Shown here in pieces: positions 53,293-63,660 of a DNA stretch of 64,000 bases. The notes beneath the pieces were generated by a model. That model did not search any database and was not told where the DNA came from. It was given only the letters and a program-made list of their open reading frames with translations. Source of the stretch: Maribacter litoralis (GTDB lineage Bacteria; Bacteroidota; Bacteroidia; Flavobacteriales; Flavobacteriaceae); assembly GCF_003075045.1 (NCBI RefSeq), contig NZ_QCZD01000002.1, positions 888,592-952,591 of the forward strand. The letters run 5' to 3'. Position numbers and translations under genes: made by a program. Numbering within the stretch: the first letter of the stretch is position 1; each line of letters opens with the position of its first letter.

Positions 53293-54660
53293 CTAGAATA
53301 CTCCTATAAAGTGACTTCCTGTAGCATTTACTAGTTCAGCACCTTTAGTAACTGCACCAGTTTCTGTATCTACAACATAAATGTTTCCGTTTTGCCCAAC
53401 AGCACCTTGAGTAAGGTAGATTTCAGTACCTTCAACAACAAATCCTTGATATTGGAATAAGTAGAAATCTGGATCGTAAGGGATATCTTCGATCTTTACT
53501 GCAGTTTGAGCATTCAAATCAACAAGGGCAAAGAAACCTTGAGCTCCTGCAAGACCAATTTCTGATCCATTATGACGGTAAGCTAAAACAGCTTTGCCAT
53601 TTGCAGCTGGTCTCCAGGCAAGAACATATGCGCCTTCTACACCTAAAGCATCATCTAAATTAAAATCGTACGTGTCATCATATTCATTATCGGCATCAAT
53701 TTTTAAGATATGTGATCCTTCTGGGTCATTTTGGTTTGCTTGGTAAACACTACCATTATATTCAAAAGCATTAATACTTCGGTAACCATTTGTATCACCA
53801 TGACCTACTGTAGAAGTAATAACCGTTGGGTTCATTAGAGATGGATAGTCCAAAATTATAGTTTTAGAACCTAATTTGTCATAATCACTATCACTTTCTG
53901 CTGTAGCAGGATCTACTTTGCTTAAACGAGCTCCAATATATATTTTATCTCCGGCTGCGTTCAAAGTTGGCATGTCAATTCTAGAAATATAATAACCTTC
54001 AGCTTCTTCTTCAGCAGATAAGGGTACGCTGTGCTCTTGGAATTCAATTATAGAAGAATTTACCAAGTCTAAAGTTACAACGCCAATTGTAGCTTCGGTA
54101 CGCGTGTAGTTGTCGTTTTCGTCAAATTCATTTTCATTAGAAACGTAAACCGCTGCACCAGTTTGGTCCCCATCAAAAAGTTTTATCCATCTTGGGGCCG
54201 TACCTACATATGGAGCAATACTAACCTCTGAACCAGATGGTGTAAAGGTTTGTCCGCCTTCAACTGTGTACTTGGTGTAGTTTCCACCGGTATCACCTGC
54301 ATAGCTAATATTAAAAATTGTATTTCCATCTTCTGAAGATTGTAATCTGGCCGTTCTGTTAGAAGGTGCTATAAACCCGTTTTCAAATGGGTCAATAGAA
54401 ACTGTAGGGTCTTTTGCATCTTCACTTGTTACGGCATAAATTAAGGTACCTCCGTTACCATCGCCTGGTTCATCTCCCATTTTGGCACCTGCAACGGTAA
54501 TCCATCTTGACTCTTCTTCAACCGGTTCTTCGGTGTCTGGTTCTTCTGTATCGGGATCTGTTGGTACAACGGTATCGTCATCACTGCTACATGCGGTCAT
54601 TAGACCGGCTGTTAAAATAACGGCAGCAAATGTTTTAAGATTTAGAATTGTTCTTTTCAT
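53293..54660 (-). CDS. lipoprotein, DUF4374-like, linked to the TonB receptor
   Basis: 455 residues. The lipoprotein signal is LMTACSSDDD, followed by a Pro/Glu/Asp/Thr-rich linker (TDPDTEEPDTEEPVEEES). The rest is a beta-propeller-like array (WITVAGAKMGDEPGDGNGGTLIYAV, KIYIGARLSKVDP, IYVVDTETGAV). This fits DUF4374, which accompanies iron-type TonB receptors. It is 20 bases downstream of the receiver gene's neighbour, the TonB receptor. Its role in iron/haem uptake is inferred. Confidence 0.7.
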   Translation of the reverse strand: MKRTILNLKTFAAVILTAGLMTACSSDDDTVVPTDPDTEEPDTEEPVEEESRWITVAGAKMGDEPGDGNGGTLIYAVTSEDAKDPTVSIDPFENGFIAPSNRTARLQSSEDGNTIFNISYAGDTGGNYTKYTVEGGQTFTPSGSEVSIAPYVGTAPRWIKLFDGDQTGAAVYVSNENEFDENDNYTRTEATIGVVTLDLVNSSIIEFQEHSVPLSAEEEAEGYYISRIDMPTLNAAGDKIYIGARLSKVDPATAESDSDYDKLGSKTIILDYPSLMNPTVITSTVGHGDTNGYRSINAFEYNGSVYQANQNDPEGSHILKIDADNEYDDTYDFNLDDALGVEGAYVLAWRPAANGKAVLAYRHNGSEIGLAGAQGFFALVDLNAQTAVKIEDIPYDPDFYLFQYQGFVVEGTEIYLTQGAVGQNGNIYVVDTETGAVTKGAELVNATGSHFIGVF

Positions 54661-54680
54661 TTTCGGTATTGATTAAAAGA

Positions 54681-57098
54681 TTAAAATTTATTAATTGCGT
54701 AATTTAATTTTAGGTAGAAAGCTCTTCCTGGTTTTTGTACGGATAGGTTATCGTAAACCGGTTCGTCAAAAATGTTTTTAATATCAAAACTCAGCACAAA
54801 TTTATTATTGGGAAAAGCATAGCTTAAACCAATATCTTGAGCTAATTGTCGTGGTACCTCAAAAAATTCATTGCCTACGGTATTGCTACCTTGTGCCGTT
54901 AAGAATGAAAATTCATCAGTGAAATACACATTATAGAAGGCATTAAGTCTAGACTTCTTTTGTATCATGTTTCTAAACGAATAACGTAAACCACCGTTCA
55001 TTGTAAAGAAAGGAGTGTTGGGAACATCGATTTCTATGCCTTGATTTTCTATTTTAAGGTCGAACTTTGATATATTGAAATTCAGACCAAAATTGTTATT
55101 GTAGGAGTAATTTAATTGAGCATCAAACCCTTTTGATGTTCCGCTACCTTGGTTTACATAAACGATTAGTTCATCATCTATATTTAATGATGTTTCTATA
55201 GGTAAACCTATTCTATCTTTAATGTTTCTCGTAAAAACATTGGTAGAAATGGTGAAGGCATGTTTTTTAATATTAAAATTGCCAAACCGAAATCCTAAAT
55301 TATAGTTATTACTACTTTCGGGATCAATACTGGAATTCGCCACTACATTATCTCCATCATCCCCGAATACTTCAGTCTCGTTAGGTAGGCGTATTGCTTT
55401 TTCTGCAGAAGTCAATAGGGTAACGTTCGGAACAAATTCATAGGATGCAGCAAAGCCATAACCATTGTAATTTTTATTACTGCTAATGATTTCATCTACA
55501 ATTACATCGTTTCCGTTTTCATCGGTTTCTATTGCGGGGTCTACACTTGTTGTTTTTTGTTGATAGTGTTTTCCAAATAAACTGGTCTTCAACTTATCAT
55601 CAAAAGCAGAAACTTCATAAGTAAGAGAGTAAATGTTTTTCTTCAAATCCCTCGTTCCTACAAATGTGTTTTCCAATACAGACCTAAGGGCATCACTATC
55701 TTCTCTGTCTATACCACTATATACATGGTTTGCTGATATTTTATGATGATTGTTAATAGCATATGAAACGCCTGTTCTAATAGAAGCTACATTTCTTTTG
55801 ATTTTAGCCAAAGTAGGTCCGCCTTCTTGTTGTGAGCGCCATGTATATTGATATTCATCACCTCTAAAATCTATAGCACGTTCACCTGTCCAACTATAGG
55901 CCCAAGAGACCGTATCGTTTACCGCACGGTTTCTTTTTCCATATAAACCGTTTACGTTTACATCAAGCCCTTTAGTGAATAAATCTTTCTTTTGGTACGT
56001 TAAGCTACCAAGTAAAGCGTCAGATTCTAAAAATCTATCTTTATAAGGTGTTATGGTCATAAATGCACCATGTTGCACTTCTTTGTAGTCGTCCGATCCC
56101 GTAATACCAACAAAGAATTGATCTGCCCATTTCACATCTGTATATCCTATTTCGGCTTTTCCTCCGGTTGATCTGTAAGCATCATTGAACCTTCTAGCGG
56201 TAATGGGTGTTTGTACACCTCCAAGTCCGGTTACAACAACACTACGACCAGATACCTTATAGTCATTATCTGAATAATTATGGAACAGCGAAGCTTTAAC
56301 TGTAAGGCCTGTTTTTTCAAAGCGATATAAGCCGTTTACACTTGCCTGTAAGGTGTTGAATGATCCGTAAGATACCGATGCATTGAAATTTGTTTTTGCA
56401 TCATTATGCAATACTATATTAATGGCTCCGCCCAATGCATCATCTGCCAAATGTCCGGGAACCACTCCTTTATAAACTTCTATATTCTTAATCATAGAAG
56501 GCGGGATGCTGTTAAGATTGAAGGAGTTACCGTAAGTGGAGATAGGTATACCATCAATAAATATACGAACAGAGTTGCCCGACAAGCCATTTAAACTATA
56601 AGTTACCTCAGAACCCAAACCTCCGTTTTGACGAATTTTTACACCAACGGTGGTGTTCAGTAATTCGTTTGTCTGTATATTTCTTAAGCTGGCCTCTTCT
56701 GTTTTTATGGCACTTACGGCAAATCCTTTGGTTTCGATCTGTGTTTCTTTAGACTTTCCGTTAACGTTGACTTCATCTAAATTTTCAACATTTTCCTTTA
56801 ATATGTAGTTGAGCTTAATATTGCTGCTATTTTCAATAATTTCAATGGCTTTAGACTGTGTAGTGTAACCAATAAAAGAGACTATAACATTGTATTTGCC
56901 CAGAGGTATTTTTTCGATAGTGAATTGACCATTATCATCTGTAAGTACACCTAATTTTAGACCTTCTATAAAAACACTTGCAAACGGTAATGGTTTGCCA
57001 GAATTGTCTTTAACAGTACCTGAAACTGAACTTGAAATTTCCTGAGATTGAGCACAAAGAAACAGTGAAAGAAATATGACAGTAAAGAAGTTTTTCAT
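54681..57098 (-). CDS. TonB-dependent outer-membrane receptor
   Basis: 805 residues: signal peptide (LFLCAQSQE), carboxypeptidase-like domain (about 25-105; SGTVKDNSGKPLPFASVFIEG), plug (about 125-230; VFIDGIPISTYGNSFNLNSIPP) and a 22-strand barrel ending LKLNYAINKF (C-terminal Phe). The length and the adjacent AraC regulator and DUF4374-like lipoprotein suggest siderophore or haem uptake rather than SusC-type glycan import; there is no SusD neighbour. Confidence 0.93.
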   Translation of the reverse strand: MKNFFTVIFLSLFLCAQSQEISSSVSGTVKDNSGKPLPFASVFIEGLKLGVLTDDNGQFTIEKIPLGKYNVIVSFIGYTTQSKAIEIIENSSNIKLNYILKENVENLDEVNVNGKSKETQIETKGFAVSAIKTEEASLRNIQTNELLNTTVGVKIRQNGGLGSEVTYSLNGLSGNSVRIFIDGIPISTYGNSFNLNSIPPSMIKNIEVYKGVVPGHLADDALGGAINIVLHNDAKTNFNASVSYGSFNTLQASVNGLYRFEKTGLTVKASLFHNYSDNDYKVSGRSVVVTGLGGVQTPITARRFNDAYRSTGGKAEIGYTDVKWADQFFVGITGSDDYKEVQHGAFMTITPYKDRFLESDALLGSLTYQKKDLFTKGLDVNVNGLYGKRNRAVNDTVSWAYSWTGERAIDFRGDEYQYTWRSQQEGGPTLAKIKRNVASIRTGVSYAINNHHKISANHVYSGIDREDSDALRSVLENTFVGTRDLKKNIYSLTYEVSAFDDKLKTSLFGKHYQQKTTSVDPAIETDENGNDVIVDEIISSNKNYNGYGFAASYEFVPNVTLLTSAEKAIRLPNETEVFGDDGDNVVANSSIDPESSNNYNLGFRFGNFNIKKHAFTISTNVFTRNIKDRIGLPIETSLNIDDELIVYVNQGSGTSKGFDAQLNYSYNNNFGLNFNISKFDLKIENQGIEIDVPNTPFFTMNGGLRYSFRNMIQKKSRLNAFYNVYFTDEFSFLTAQGSNTVGNEFFEVPRQLAQDIGLSYAFPNNKFVLSFDIKNIFDEPVYDNLSVQKPGRAFYLKLNYAINKF

Positions 57099-57130
57099 TT
57101 GGTGTAAAAAAGGTAACTATCTTTATTAAG

Positions 57131-57143
57131 ATTTAGTCTAAAT
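57131..57143. promoter_or_regulatory. palindrome ATTTAGTCTAAAT, candidate iron box
   Basis: A perfect 6-1-6 inverted repeat, 33 bases upstream of the TonB receptor start. The sequence type suits a Fur- or DtxR-family repressor site. Confidence 0.5.
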
Positions 57144-57146
57144 AAA

Positions 57147-57164
57147 TTAGTTTTGCAAAACTAA
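57147..57164. promoter_or_regulatory. 18-bp palindrome TTAGTTTTGCAAAACTAA
   Basis: A perfect 18-base palindrome, 3 bases from the ATTTAG palindrome, in the 147-base divergent region between the receptor and AraC genes. It is a candidate operator or promoter element. Confidence 0.5.
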
Positions 57165-57245
57165 AGAAGGATCTAAGAGGGTAGTACCGAGAAAGGAATT
57201 TAAACATACGCAAAAGGAAGTATTGATTTCCGTGAGAACAAGTAT

Positions 57246-58217
57246 ATGAAAGAGGAGTTGTTAAGGAAAGAAATAAGGGTAAAAGAACTGTTTAGAAATA
57301 GTTTTTTAGATAACTCCGTACAGTTCAATGAAGTAGAGGTTACTACAAAAGATAATAGTTCTTTTGTTAGAGGGGCAGATTTCTCAAATACAGAGTTGTT
57401 GCAAGAATTTAATTCTGAAATTTGTGTTTCTAGCGATAAACATTTAATAAAATTGCATTTCTCATTAGAAGGCACCTATTGTTATCAACCGCTTAGACAT
57501 ATAAAATACCTGGTTCAAATACCAGAGAATCATTGCAACATGTTTTATTACCCAATAACTGAAGGTAGAGATATATTTTATAAGGGTAACGCGAAATCAT
57601 TTGAAATATATGTAAAACCCAAATTACTGAAGAATCTGTTAGGCAATGAATTTGAAGAGTCTTTTGAGAAACTGAAGAATGCCATTCAAAACTCCAATTC
57701 ATTTGTATTGTGGGATAAGAGTAAATTTATTCCCCCTAATATTCGTAGTAAAATAAATGAAATTATTCAATGTCCTTATAATGGGGAAATAAGGAAAAAG
57801 TATTTAGAAAGTAAATTGACCGTCTTGTTGATCGATTTTCTTATGGGTAGACAAACTTCTAAGGTCTCAAAAAACAATGTGAAACTATTGAATACTGACT
57901 ATCTTGCTTTGGTTAGGGTAGAGGATCATATCAGAAAAAATTTAAAGGAACCCCTTAAAATAATTGATTTAGCAGATTTAGCAGGGTTTAATTCTACTAA
58001 GTTAAAAAGAGATTTTAAAAAATTGTATGGGGTAACTATATTCAAATATATAACCGCACTAAGAATGGAAGTGGCCAAAAGTTTAATTACCCAAGATGGG
58101 GCTACTATTGCTCATGCCGCATATGAAGTTGGTTATGCAAATCCGCAACATTTCACTACTGCTTTTAAAAGAACAATGGGGTATGTGCCAAGTGAATTAA
58201 AACCTGCGGTACAATAG
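57246..58217 (+). CDS. AraC family transcriptional regulator
   Basis: 323 residues. The C-terminal double helix-turn-helix is clear (IIDLADLAGFNSTKLKRDFKK, then IAHAAYEVGYANPQHFTTAFKR). The N-terminal about 200 residues form a ligand-binding part resembling PchR-type siderophore sensors. It is divergent from the TonB receptor and probably activates it when its ligand is present. Confidence 0.9.
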   Translation: MKEELLRKEIRVKELFRNSFLDNSVQFNEVEVTTKDNSSFVRGADFSNTELLQEFNSEICVSSDKHLIKLHFSLEGTYCYQPLRHIKYLVQIPENHCNMFYYPITEGRDIFYKGNAKSFEIYVKPKLLKNLLGNEFEESFEKLKNAIQNSNSFVLWDKSKFIPPNIRSKINEIIQCPYNGEIRKKYLESKLTVLLIDFLMGRQTSKVSKNNVKLLNTDYLALVRVEDHIRKNLKEPLKIIDLADLAGFNSTKLKRDFKKLYGVTIFKYITALRMEVAKSLITQDGATIAHAAYEVGYANPQHFTTAFKRTMGYVPSELKPAVQ

Positions 58218-58254
58218 TACTTTTGCTACTTTCGGAAAGCAGAATTGATTGGTA

Positions 58255-59049
58255 TTATTTAATAAGGAGCTTAAGTATGTGTTCTACGCCATTGTCATCA
58301 TTGCTCAATGTAGTGTATTTCGCAGCTTTCTTTACATTTGGGTGCGCGTTCTCCATGGCAAACCCATAATCTGACAATGCCAACATTTCTAAGTCATTAT
58401 TGTAATCTCCAAATACCATTACCTGGTCAGATTTTAGATTATAGCTTTCCATCAGTTTGGTCAATGCATAACCTTTATGTGCATTTATATTGGAAATGTC
58501 CAACCAATTTTCTCCGGACACTTTTACCTTTAAATCTCCCTCATAATGTTTTACATAGGGGTATATATGCTGTTCGGAACTTTCAAAATGATAAATGGCA
58601 ATTTTTATGACTTCAGAATTGAATGCACTTAAGTCATCAATGATTTTAAACTCGGTATAATACTCCGCTAGTTTGCTTACGAACTCCTCTGATTTTCCTG
58701 TCAAGTACGCCTCATGTTTACCGCACAAAACGGGGTGAATGTTAGGTATTGTATTTAAAGTTTTTAGAATATCTTGAACATGGTGGTCCTCTAAAGGAGT
58801 AACTAAAAGTTCTGTTTTTTGCTTCTTTGCAAAACCGCCGTTTTCAGCAATTACAACTATATCGTTCTTTATTGGTGCAAGTTTGTCAATAATACTATTA
58901 TATTGTCTGCCACTTGCAGCTACGAAAGTAATGCCTTGAGAATTTAATTGTTTAAAGAGGTCAAAGAACTGGTCACTGACTTTGTGATTAGAGTTAAGAA
59001 GTGTTCCATCCATGTCAGAAACAACCATTTTAATCTTTGATAAATCCAT
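58255..59049 (-). CDS. Cof-type HAD phosphatase
   Basis: 264 residues. HAD motif I is SDMDGTLLNS, the Cof-type cap is in the middle, and motif IV is MVFGDYNNDLEML. It acts on sugar phosphates or other phosphometabolites; the substrate is unknown. Confidence 0.92.
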   Translation of the reverse strand: MDLSKIKMVVSDMDGTLLNSNHKVSDQFFDLFKQLNSQGITFVAASGRQYNSIIDKLAPIKNDIVVIAENGGFAKKQKTELLVTPLEDHHVQDILKTLNTIPNIHPVLCGKHEAYLTGKSEEFVSKLAEYYTEFKIIDDLSAFNSEVIKIAIYHFESSEQHIYPYVKHYEGDLKVKVSGENWLDISNINAHKGYALTKLMESYNLKSDQVMVFGDYNNDLEMLALSDYGFAMENAHPNVKKAAKYTTLSNDDNGVEHILKLLIK

Positions 59050-59141
59050 ATATTTCTAAATTTGAGACAAAGATATTTGAATGCGGCTTAACGTAGTTAT
59101 TATTGCTCAAAGTTTTACCTTTATTTAATAAATTATAGTGT

Positions 59142-59564
59142 ATGAAGTTATTTCAGAATGAATTTACTTTACCTGCGTATAAACGAGGTTTTCATATTAT
59201 TACAGATAAAGTACTATCTAAAATACCGGAAATAAATAAAGTTGATAATGGATTTCTTCAGGTCTTTATAAAACATACGTCTGCTAGTTTAACAATAAAC
59301 GAGAATGCAGATTCTACGGTTCGTGATGATTTTGAGTCTCATATTAATAAAATGGTGCCGGAGAATGCGCCATATTATAAGCATAATTACGAGGGCTCAG
59401 ATGATATGCCTGCACATATAAAAGCATCTTTAATGGGAGCTTCAGTTCAAGTACCTGTAACGAACGGAAAATTGAATATGGGGATATGGCAAGGTATTTA
59501 CTTATGCGAACATAGAAATTATGCTTCTGGTAGAAGCATAGTACTTACGTTGTGGGGAAATTGA
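59142..59564 (+). CDS. YjbQ family protein (UPF0047)
   Basis: 140 residues, full length. Conserved: FIKHTSASLTINENAD, DDFESHINKMVPE, YEGSDDMPAHIKASLMGAS, LNMGIWQGIYLCEHR. The family has weak thiamine-phosphate synthase activity; the true role is unsettled. It is 31 bases upstream of the EF-hand gene. Confidence 0.92.
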   Translation: MKLFQNEFTLPAYKRGFHIITDKVLSKIPEINKVDNGFLQVFIKHTSASLTINENADSTVRDDFESHINKMVPENAPYYKHNYEGSDDMPAHIKASLMGASVQVPVTNGKLNMGIWQGIYLCEHRNYASGRSIVLTLWGN

Positions 59565-59595
59565 ATTTTTAAAAATTATTTAAAAGAATGATAGT

Positions 59596-59874
59596 ATGAC
59601 AACAGAAGAATCTATTTTGAATAAAATTCAAATATTGATTACGAACCATTTTGAAACTCCTGAAATGGCATTCAACTTTTTTGATGAAGATAATGATCAG
59701 AAACTGACAAAATCTGAAATCGTAAAATTATTGAAACAAGCTGAAATTAGTGGTTTTATACGGGGTATTGTTTCTTCAAAGCTTATAGAAGGTTATGACA
59801 AAAATGGAGATGAGCTTATAGATTGGCTAGAGTTTAAATCGGCAATAGCTAAAATTAAAAAATCCGACTCATAA
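59596..59874 (+). CDS. EF-hand calcium-binding protein
   Basis: 92 residues, no signal peptide. Two EF-hand loops: FDEDNDQKLTKSEI (about 36-48) and YDKNGDELIDWLEF (about 73-86), each with the D-x-D/N-x-D pattern and final Glu. Cytosolic calcium sensors of this size are uncommon in bacteria but occur in Flavobacteriia. Co-transcribed with the YjbQ gene. Its stop lies inside the terminator stem. Confidence 0.85.
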   Translation: MTTEESILNKIQILITNHFETPEMAFNFFDEDNDQKLTKSEIVKLLKQAEISGFIRGIVSSKLIEGYDKNGDELIDWLEFKSAIAKIKKSDS

Positions 59875-59887
59875 GAATCGGATTTTT
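59858..59887. terminator. bidirectional terminator
   Basis: Stem AAAAATCCGA / TCGGATTTTT with a 10-base loop containing the EF-hand stop codon; it serves the convergent rplT operon as well. Confidence 0.85.
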
Positions 59888-59910
59888 CAAAAAGTGAGAT
59901 TGTTATTAAT

Positions 59911-60255
59911 TTATTTTACCTGATCTACAACTGCCTTAAAGGCGTCTGGGTGGTTCATTGCTAAATCAGCTAGAACTTTTCTGTTAAGTTCTATGTTGTT
60001 AGCTTTTACTTTTCCCATAAATTGAGAGTAGGACATTCCGTGTTGTCTGGCACCTGCATTAATACGGGTAATCCATAATGAACGAAAAGTTCTTTTCTTG
60101 TTTCTACGGTCTCTATAAGCATATAACATTGCTTTTTCAACCGCGTTTTTGGCTACTGTCCAAACGTTTTTACGTCTTCCAAAGTAACCTTTGGCTTGCT
60201 TCATCACCTTTTTTCTTCTGGCTCTGGAAGCTACTGCATTTACTGATCTTGGCAT
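59911..60255 (-). CDS. rplT: 50S ribosomal protein L20
   Basis: 114 residues, basic, with the L20 signature ([49 protein letters not shown]). Last gene of thrS-infC-rpmI-rplT. Confidence 0.98.
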   Translation of the reverse strand: MPRSVNAVASRARRKKVMKQAKGYFGRRKNVWTVAKNAVEKAMLYAYRDRRNKKRTFRSLWITRINAGARQHGMSYSQFMGKVKANNIELNRKVLADLAMNHPDAFKAVVDQVK

Positions 60256-60353
60256 TTTTTCTAATTTTTTTTGTAGTAGGCGCCCTGTTTATTTTAAGGA
60301 ACTTTTATTGCCTAACTCCATGGTTAATAATTTTACCTTTTAAAGAACTGAAA

Positions 60354-60551
60354 TTACTTTAAACGTAATTGTTCTTTAATACTGTTAACATCTGCTTGAT
60401 GAACTAAACCATCATGAGTTAACTTAAGCTTACGCTTTTTAGATTTTTTAGTCAAAATATGACTCTTAAAAGCGTGCTTTCTTTTAATTTTACCGGTACC
60501 TGTAAGCTTAAAACGCTTTTTAGCACTCGATTTTGTTTTTTGTTTAGGCAT
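60354..60551 (-). CDS. rpmI: 50S ribosomal protein L35
   Basis: 65 residues ([39 protein letters not shown]). Between infC and rplT as in most bacteria. Confidence 0.98.
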   Translation of the reverse strand: MPKQKTKSSAKKRFKLTGTGKIKRKHAFKSHILTKKSKKRKLKLTHDGLVHQADVNSIKEQLRLK

Positions 60552-60664
60552 TTTCTCCTAGTTTATATATTAATCTCACTTTGCATGCTAAACGCTGCCT
60601 ACAAAAGCAAGCAGCGTTCAGTATTTTAAATACTTCGGTCGTTGAACGATGCCGAAGTGTTATG

Positions 60665-61222
60665 TTATTTTCCTTTAGATTTCGGCGCAATGAACATTGT
60701 CATTCGCTTTCCTTCTAATTTAGGCATCTGCTCTACTTTTCCTAATTCTTCTAATTCAGATGCTAATCTCAATAATAAAATCTCCCCTTGGTCTTTATAG
60801 ACAATTGATCGTCCTTTAAAGAAAACATACGCTTTTAATTTAGCTCCTTCTTTCAGGAACTTTTCAGCATGCTTCTTTTTAAATTCATAATCGTGGTCGT
60901 CAGTGTTGGGACCAAATCTTATTTCTTTTACGACAACCTTTGAAGCTTTGGCTTTCATGGCCTTATCTCTCTTCTTCTGCTCGTATAAAAACTTTTTATA
61001 CTCCATTATCTTACAAACAGGAGGGTCTGCCTTTGGAGAAATTTCAACCAAATCCAAACCTAATTCTTCTGCTTTTTCAAGAGCCTGAGGAAAAGGATAT
61101 ACACCTACTTCAACATTGTCACCTACTAACCTAACTTTAGGGGCAGTAATCTTCTCATTAATATTATGAGGATTCTTATTTTCCCTTCTAGGTTGCGGTC
61201 TAAATCTTTTACGTATTGCTAT
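60665..61222 (-). CDS. infC: translation initiation factor IF-3, AUA start proposed
   Basis: 185 residues. The coding frame is open from the stop at 61235 and contains no ATG, GTG or TTG before the conserved N-terminus. The codon at the homologous start is ATA (61220-61222), giving (M)[48 protein letters not shown] and the C-terminal domain to APKSKGK. A TTG at 61057 would remove about 55 residues of the N-terminal domain. IF-3 genes often use non-standard starts for self-control (AUU in E. coli). It lies 28 bases after thrS. Confidence 0.9.
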   Translation of the reverse strand: MAIRKRFRPQPRRENKNPHNINEKITAPKVRLVGDNVEVGVYPFPQALEKAEELGLDLVEISPKADPPVCKIMEYKKFLYEQKKRDKAMKAKASKVVVKEIRFGPNTDDHDYEFKKKHAEKFLKEGAKLKAYVFFKGRSIVYKDQGEILLLRLASELEELGKVEQMPKLEGKRMTMFIAPKSKGK

Positions 61223-61250
61223 GACTAATTCTTTTTAATTAAACTTTTAT

Positions 61251-63191
61251 TTAAAACGTCTTTAAGGTACTATTTATTTCTGTGTTTACCAAGTCTGTAA
61301 ATGTCGCAATGCTTATTGCTCCTAAATCTTCACCTCCATGTCTTCGAACAGATATAGTGTTGTCTGCCTCATCGTTTTCTCCTACGATTAGCATAAAAGG
61401 TATCTTGGCCATTTCTGCTTCACGTATTTTTTTGCCTACAGTCTCATTTCTACTGTCTACAAGGGCGCGAATTTCGTTATTTTCTAGGGATTTTAAAACT
61501 TTTTCGGCATATTTTTCATGTTTTTCGCTTACAGGTAAAATAATAGCTTGTTCAGGTGTTAGCCATAGTGGAAAATTACCTCCTGTATGTTCCAATAATA
61601 AAGCTATAAAACGCTCCATGCTACCAAAGGGTGCACGGTGTATCATTACCGGTCTATGTAGTTCATTATCACTGCCTTTATAACTTAAGTCGAATCTTTC
61701 TGGTAGGTTGTAATCTACTTGTATCGTACCTAGCTGCCATTGTCTTCCAAGGGCGTCTTTTACCATAAAATCCAATTTCGGACCATAGAAAGCAGCTTCA
61801 CCTGGTTCTACGATAAAGTTCAGTCCTTTTTCTTTTGCGGCATTAATAATGGCTTGCTCTGCTTTTTCCCAATTTTCTACAGAACCAATATACTTTTCGG
61901 GGTTGTCAAGGTCGCGTACCGAAACCTGTGCTGTAAAATTTTCAAAACCTAAAGAACCTAATACATATAATGATAGGTCAATTACATTTTTAAACTCCTC
62001 GTCTAATTGATCTGGTGTGCAAAAAATATGTGCATCATCTTGCGTAAAGCCACGTACTCTTGTTAAACCATGTAATTCGCCACTTTGCTCGTATCTATAT
62101 ACAGTACCAAATTCAGCAAATCTTTTTGGAAGTTCTTTATAGCTATAAGGTTTAGTGTTGTAGATTTCACAGTGATGAGGGCAGTTCATTGGTTTCAATA
62201 GAAATTCCTCGCCTTCTTTCGGTGTGTGTATAGGTTGAAAGCTGTCTTCGCCATATTTTTCATAATGTCCAGAAGTTACGTATAATTCTTTCTGTCCAAT
62301 ATGTGGTGTAACCACCATTTCGTAACCGGCTTTCTTTTGTGCTTTCTTTAAAAAGTTCTCAAGTCGCTCTCGTAAAGCGGCACCTTTTGGTAACCATAGA
62401 GGTAATCCTTGACCAACTTTTTGTGAAAAGGTAAATAATTCCAATTCCTTACCTAATTTTCTGTGGTCTCGTTTTTTTGCCTCTTCTAAAAGTGCTAAAT
62501 ATTCAGTTAGCTCTTTCTGTTTAGGAAAAGAAATACCATATATACGGGTAAGTTGTGGGTTGTTTTCGTTGCCTCTCCAATATGCACCTGCTACACTTAG
62601 AATTTTAATTGCTTTTACAATACCTGTGTTAGGTATGTGACCACCTCTACATAAATCTGTAAATGTATCGTGATCACAAAATGTTATAGTACCATCTTCA
62701 AGATTTTCAATTAATTCAACCTTGTACTCATTGTCTTGTTCTTTATAAAATGATAGAGCATCAGTTTTTGATACCGCTCTCATTTTATAATCATGCTTTC
62801 CCCGAGCTATTTCTAATGCTTTCTTTTCTATTGTGGCGAAGTCTTTTTCCGATATGGAGCCATTGGGTAAATCAACATCATAATAGAATCCATTTTCAAT
62901 TGCAGGTCCTATAGTTAACTTAACTCCAGGGTATAACTCTTCTATGGCCTGTGCTACAATATGTGAAGTGGAATGCCAAAAAGCTGTCTTCCCTTCCTTG
63001 TCTTTCCATGTGAATAGGGTTAAGGTGCCGTCCGTTTCTAATGGGGTAGTGGTTTCAACAATGGTTTCGTTGAATTTTGCAGAAATAACGTTACGTGCTA
63101 ATCCTTCACTTATGCTTTTTGCAACTTCCATTGGAGTAGTTGCCTTTTCAAATTCCTTGACCGATCCGTCGGGAAGTGTAATTTTAATCAT
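61251..63191 (-). CDS. thrS: threonyl-tRNA synthetase
   Basis: 646 residues: TGS domain (1-60), editing domain with [13 protein letters not shown], catalytic domain with zinc ligand Cys in [12 protein letters not shown] and class II motifs ([13 protein letters not shown]), and the anticodon-binding domain. First gene of the infC-rpmI-rplT operon. Confidence 0.98.
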   Translation of the reverse strand: MIKITLPDGSVKEFEKATTPMEVAKSISEGLARNVISAKFNETIVETTTPLETDGTLTLFTWKDKEGKTAFWHSTSHIVAQAIEELYPGVKLTIGPAIENGFYYDVDLPNGSISEKDFATIEKKALEIARGKHDYKMRAVSKTDALSFYKEQDNEYKVELIENLEDGTITFCDHDTFTDLCRGGHIPNTGIVKAIKILSVAGAYWRGNENNPQLTRIYGISFPKQKELTEYLALLEEAKKRDHRKLGKELELFTFSQKVGQGLPLWLPKGAALRERLENFLKKAQKKAGYEMVVTPHIGQKELYVTSGHYEKYGEDSFQPIHTPKEGEEFLLKPMNCPHHCEIYNTKPYSYKELPKRFAEFGTVYRYEQSGELHGLTRVRGFTQDDAHIFCTPDQLDEEFKNVIDLSLYVLGSLGFENFTAQVSVRDLDNPEKYIGSVENWEKAEQAIINAAKEKGLNFIVEPGEAAFYGPKLDFMVKDALGRQWQLGTIQVDYNLPERFDLSYKGSDNELHRPVMIHRAPFGSMERFIALLLEHTGGNFPLWLTPEQAIILPVSEKHEKYAEKVLKSLENNEIRALVDSRNETVGKKIREAEMAKIPFMLIVGENDEADNTISVRRHGGEDLGAISIATFTDLVNTEINSTLKTF

Positions 63192-63486
63192 TTCTCATAC
63201 ATATTATAGGGTGTCAAAGATAATATGAACTATCCATGTCCGCAATAGAATAGTGTTATGTTTTGAAGTGTCTATATGAAGATATGGTGTAATGTTATAT
63301 GGTTTGATTCGTTTTGCGGTAATTTGGTCTTGGTTTTAAGTGTGATAATTTTTAAAATTTGGTGTTTATGTATTGATTTTTTTTATTAAATTTAATACCG
63401 CTTTTTTTATTTTAAAGTTAAATAGCTGTAAATAAATATGTTGAGATTTTATATGGAAAGTCTTTCGATTTTTTATGTAAAAAGTC

Positions 63487-63516
63487 TTGTGTAATGGAAA
63501 ATAGGTTGTAGATTTG
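63487..63516 (+). promoter_or_regulatory. rRNA operon promoter P1
   Basis: TTG at 63487-63489, exactly 19 bases, then TAGATTTG at 63509-63516: a full match to the Bacteroidota consensus. It lies about 385 bases before 16S. Confidence 0.85.
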
Positions 63517-63622
63517 CACCCCGCAAACGAGGAAGATGCGAGTCGGAGTCGTTAGGGAAATAGGTTCATATATATGTTGTTTTGGTTTGGCGAAAAAAAA
63601 AAGATATTTTTTTCGATAAAAG

Positions 63623-63652
63623 TTGCCAGGTTAAAAAACAGTTGTATATTTG
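63623..63652 (+). promoter_or_regulatory. rRNA operon promoter P2
   Basis: TTG at 63623-63625, exactly 19 bases, then TATATTTG at 63645-63652: a full match, 136 bases downstream of P1. Confidence 0.88.
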
Positions 63653-63660
63653 CAGCCGCT

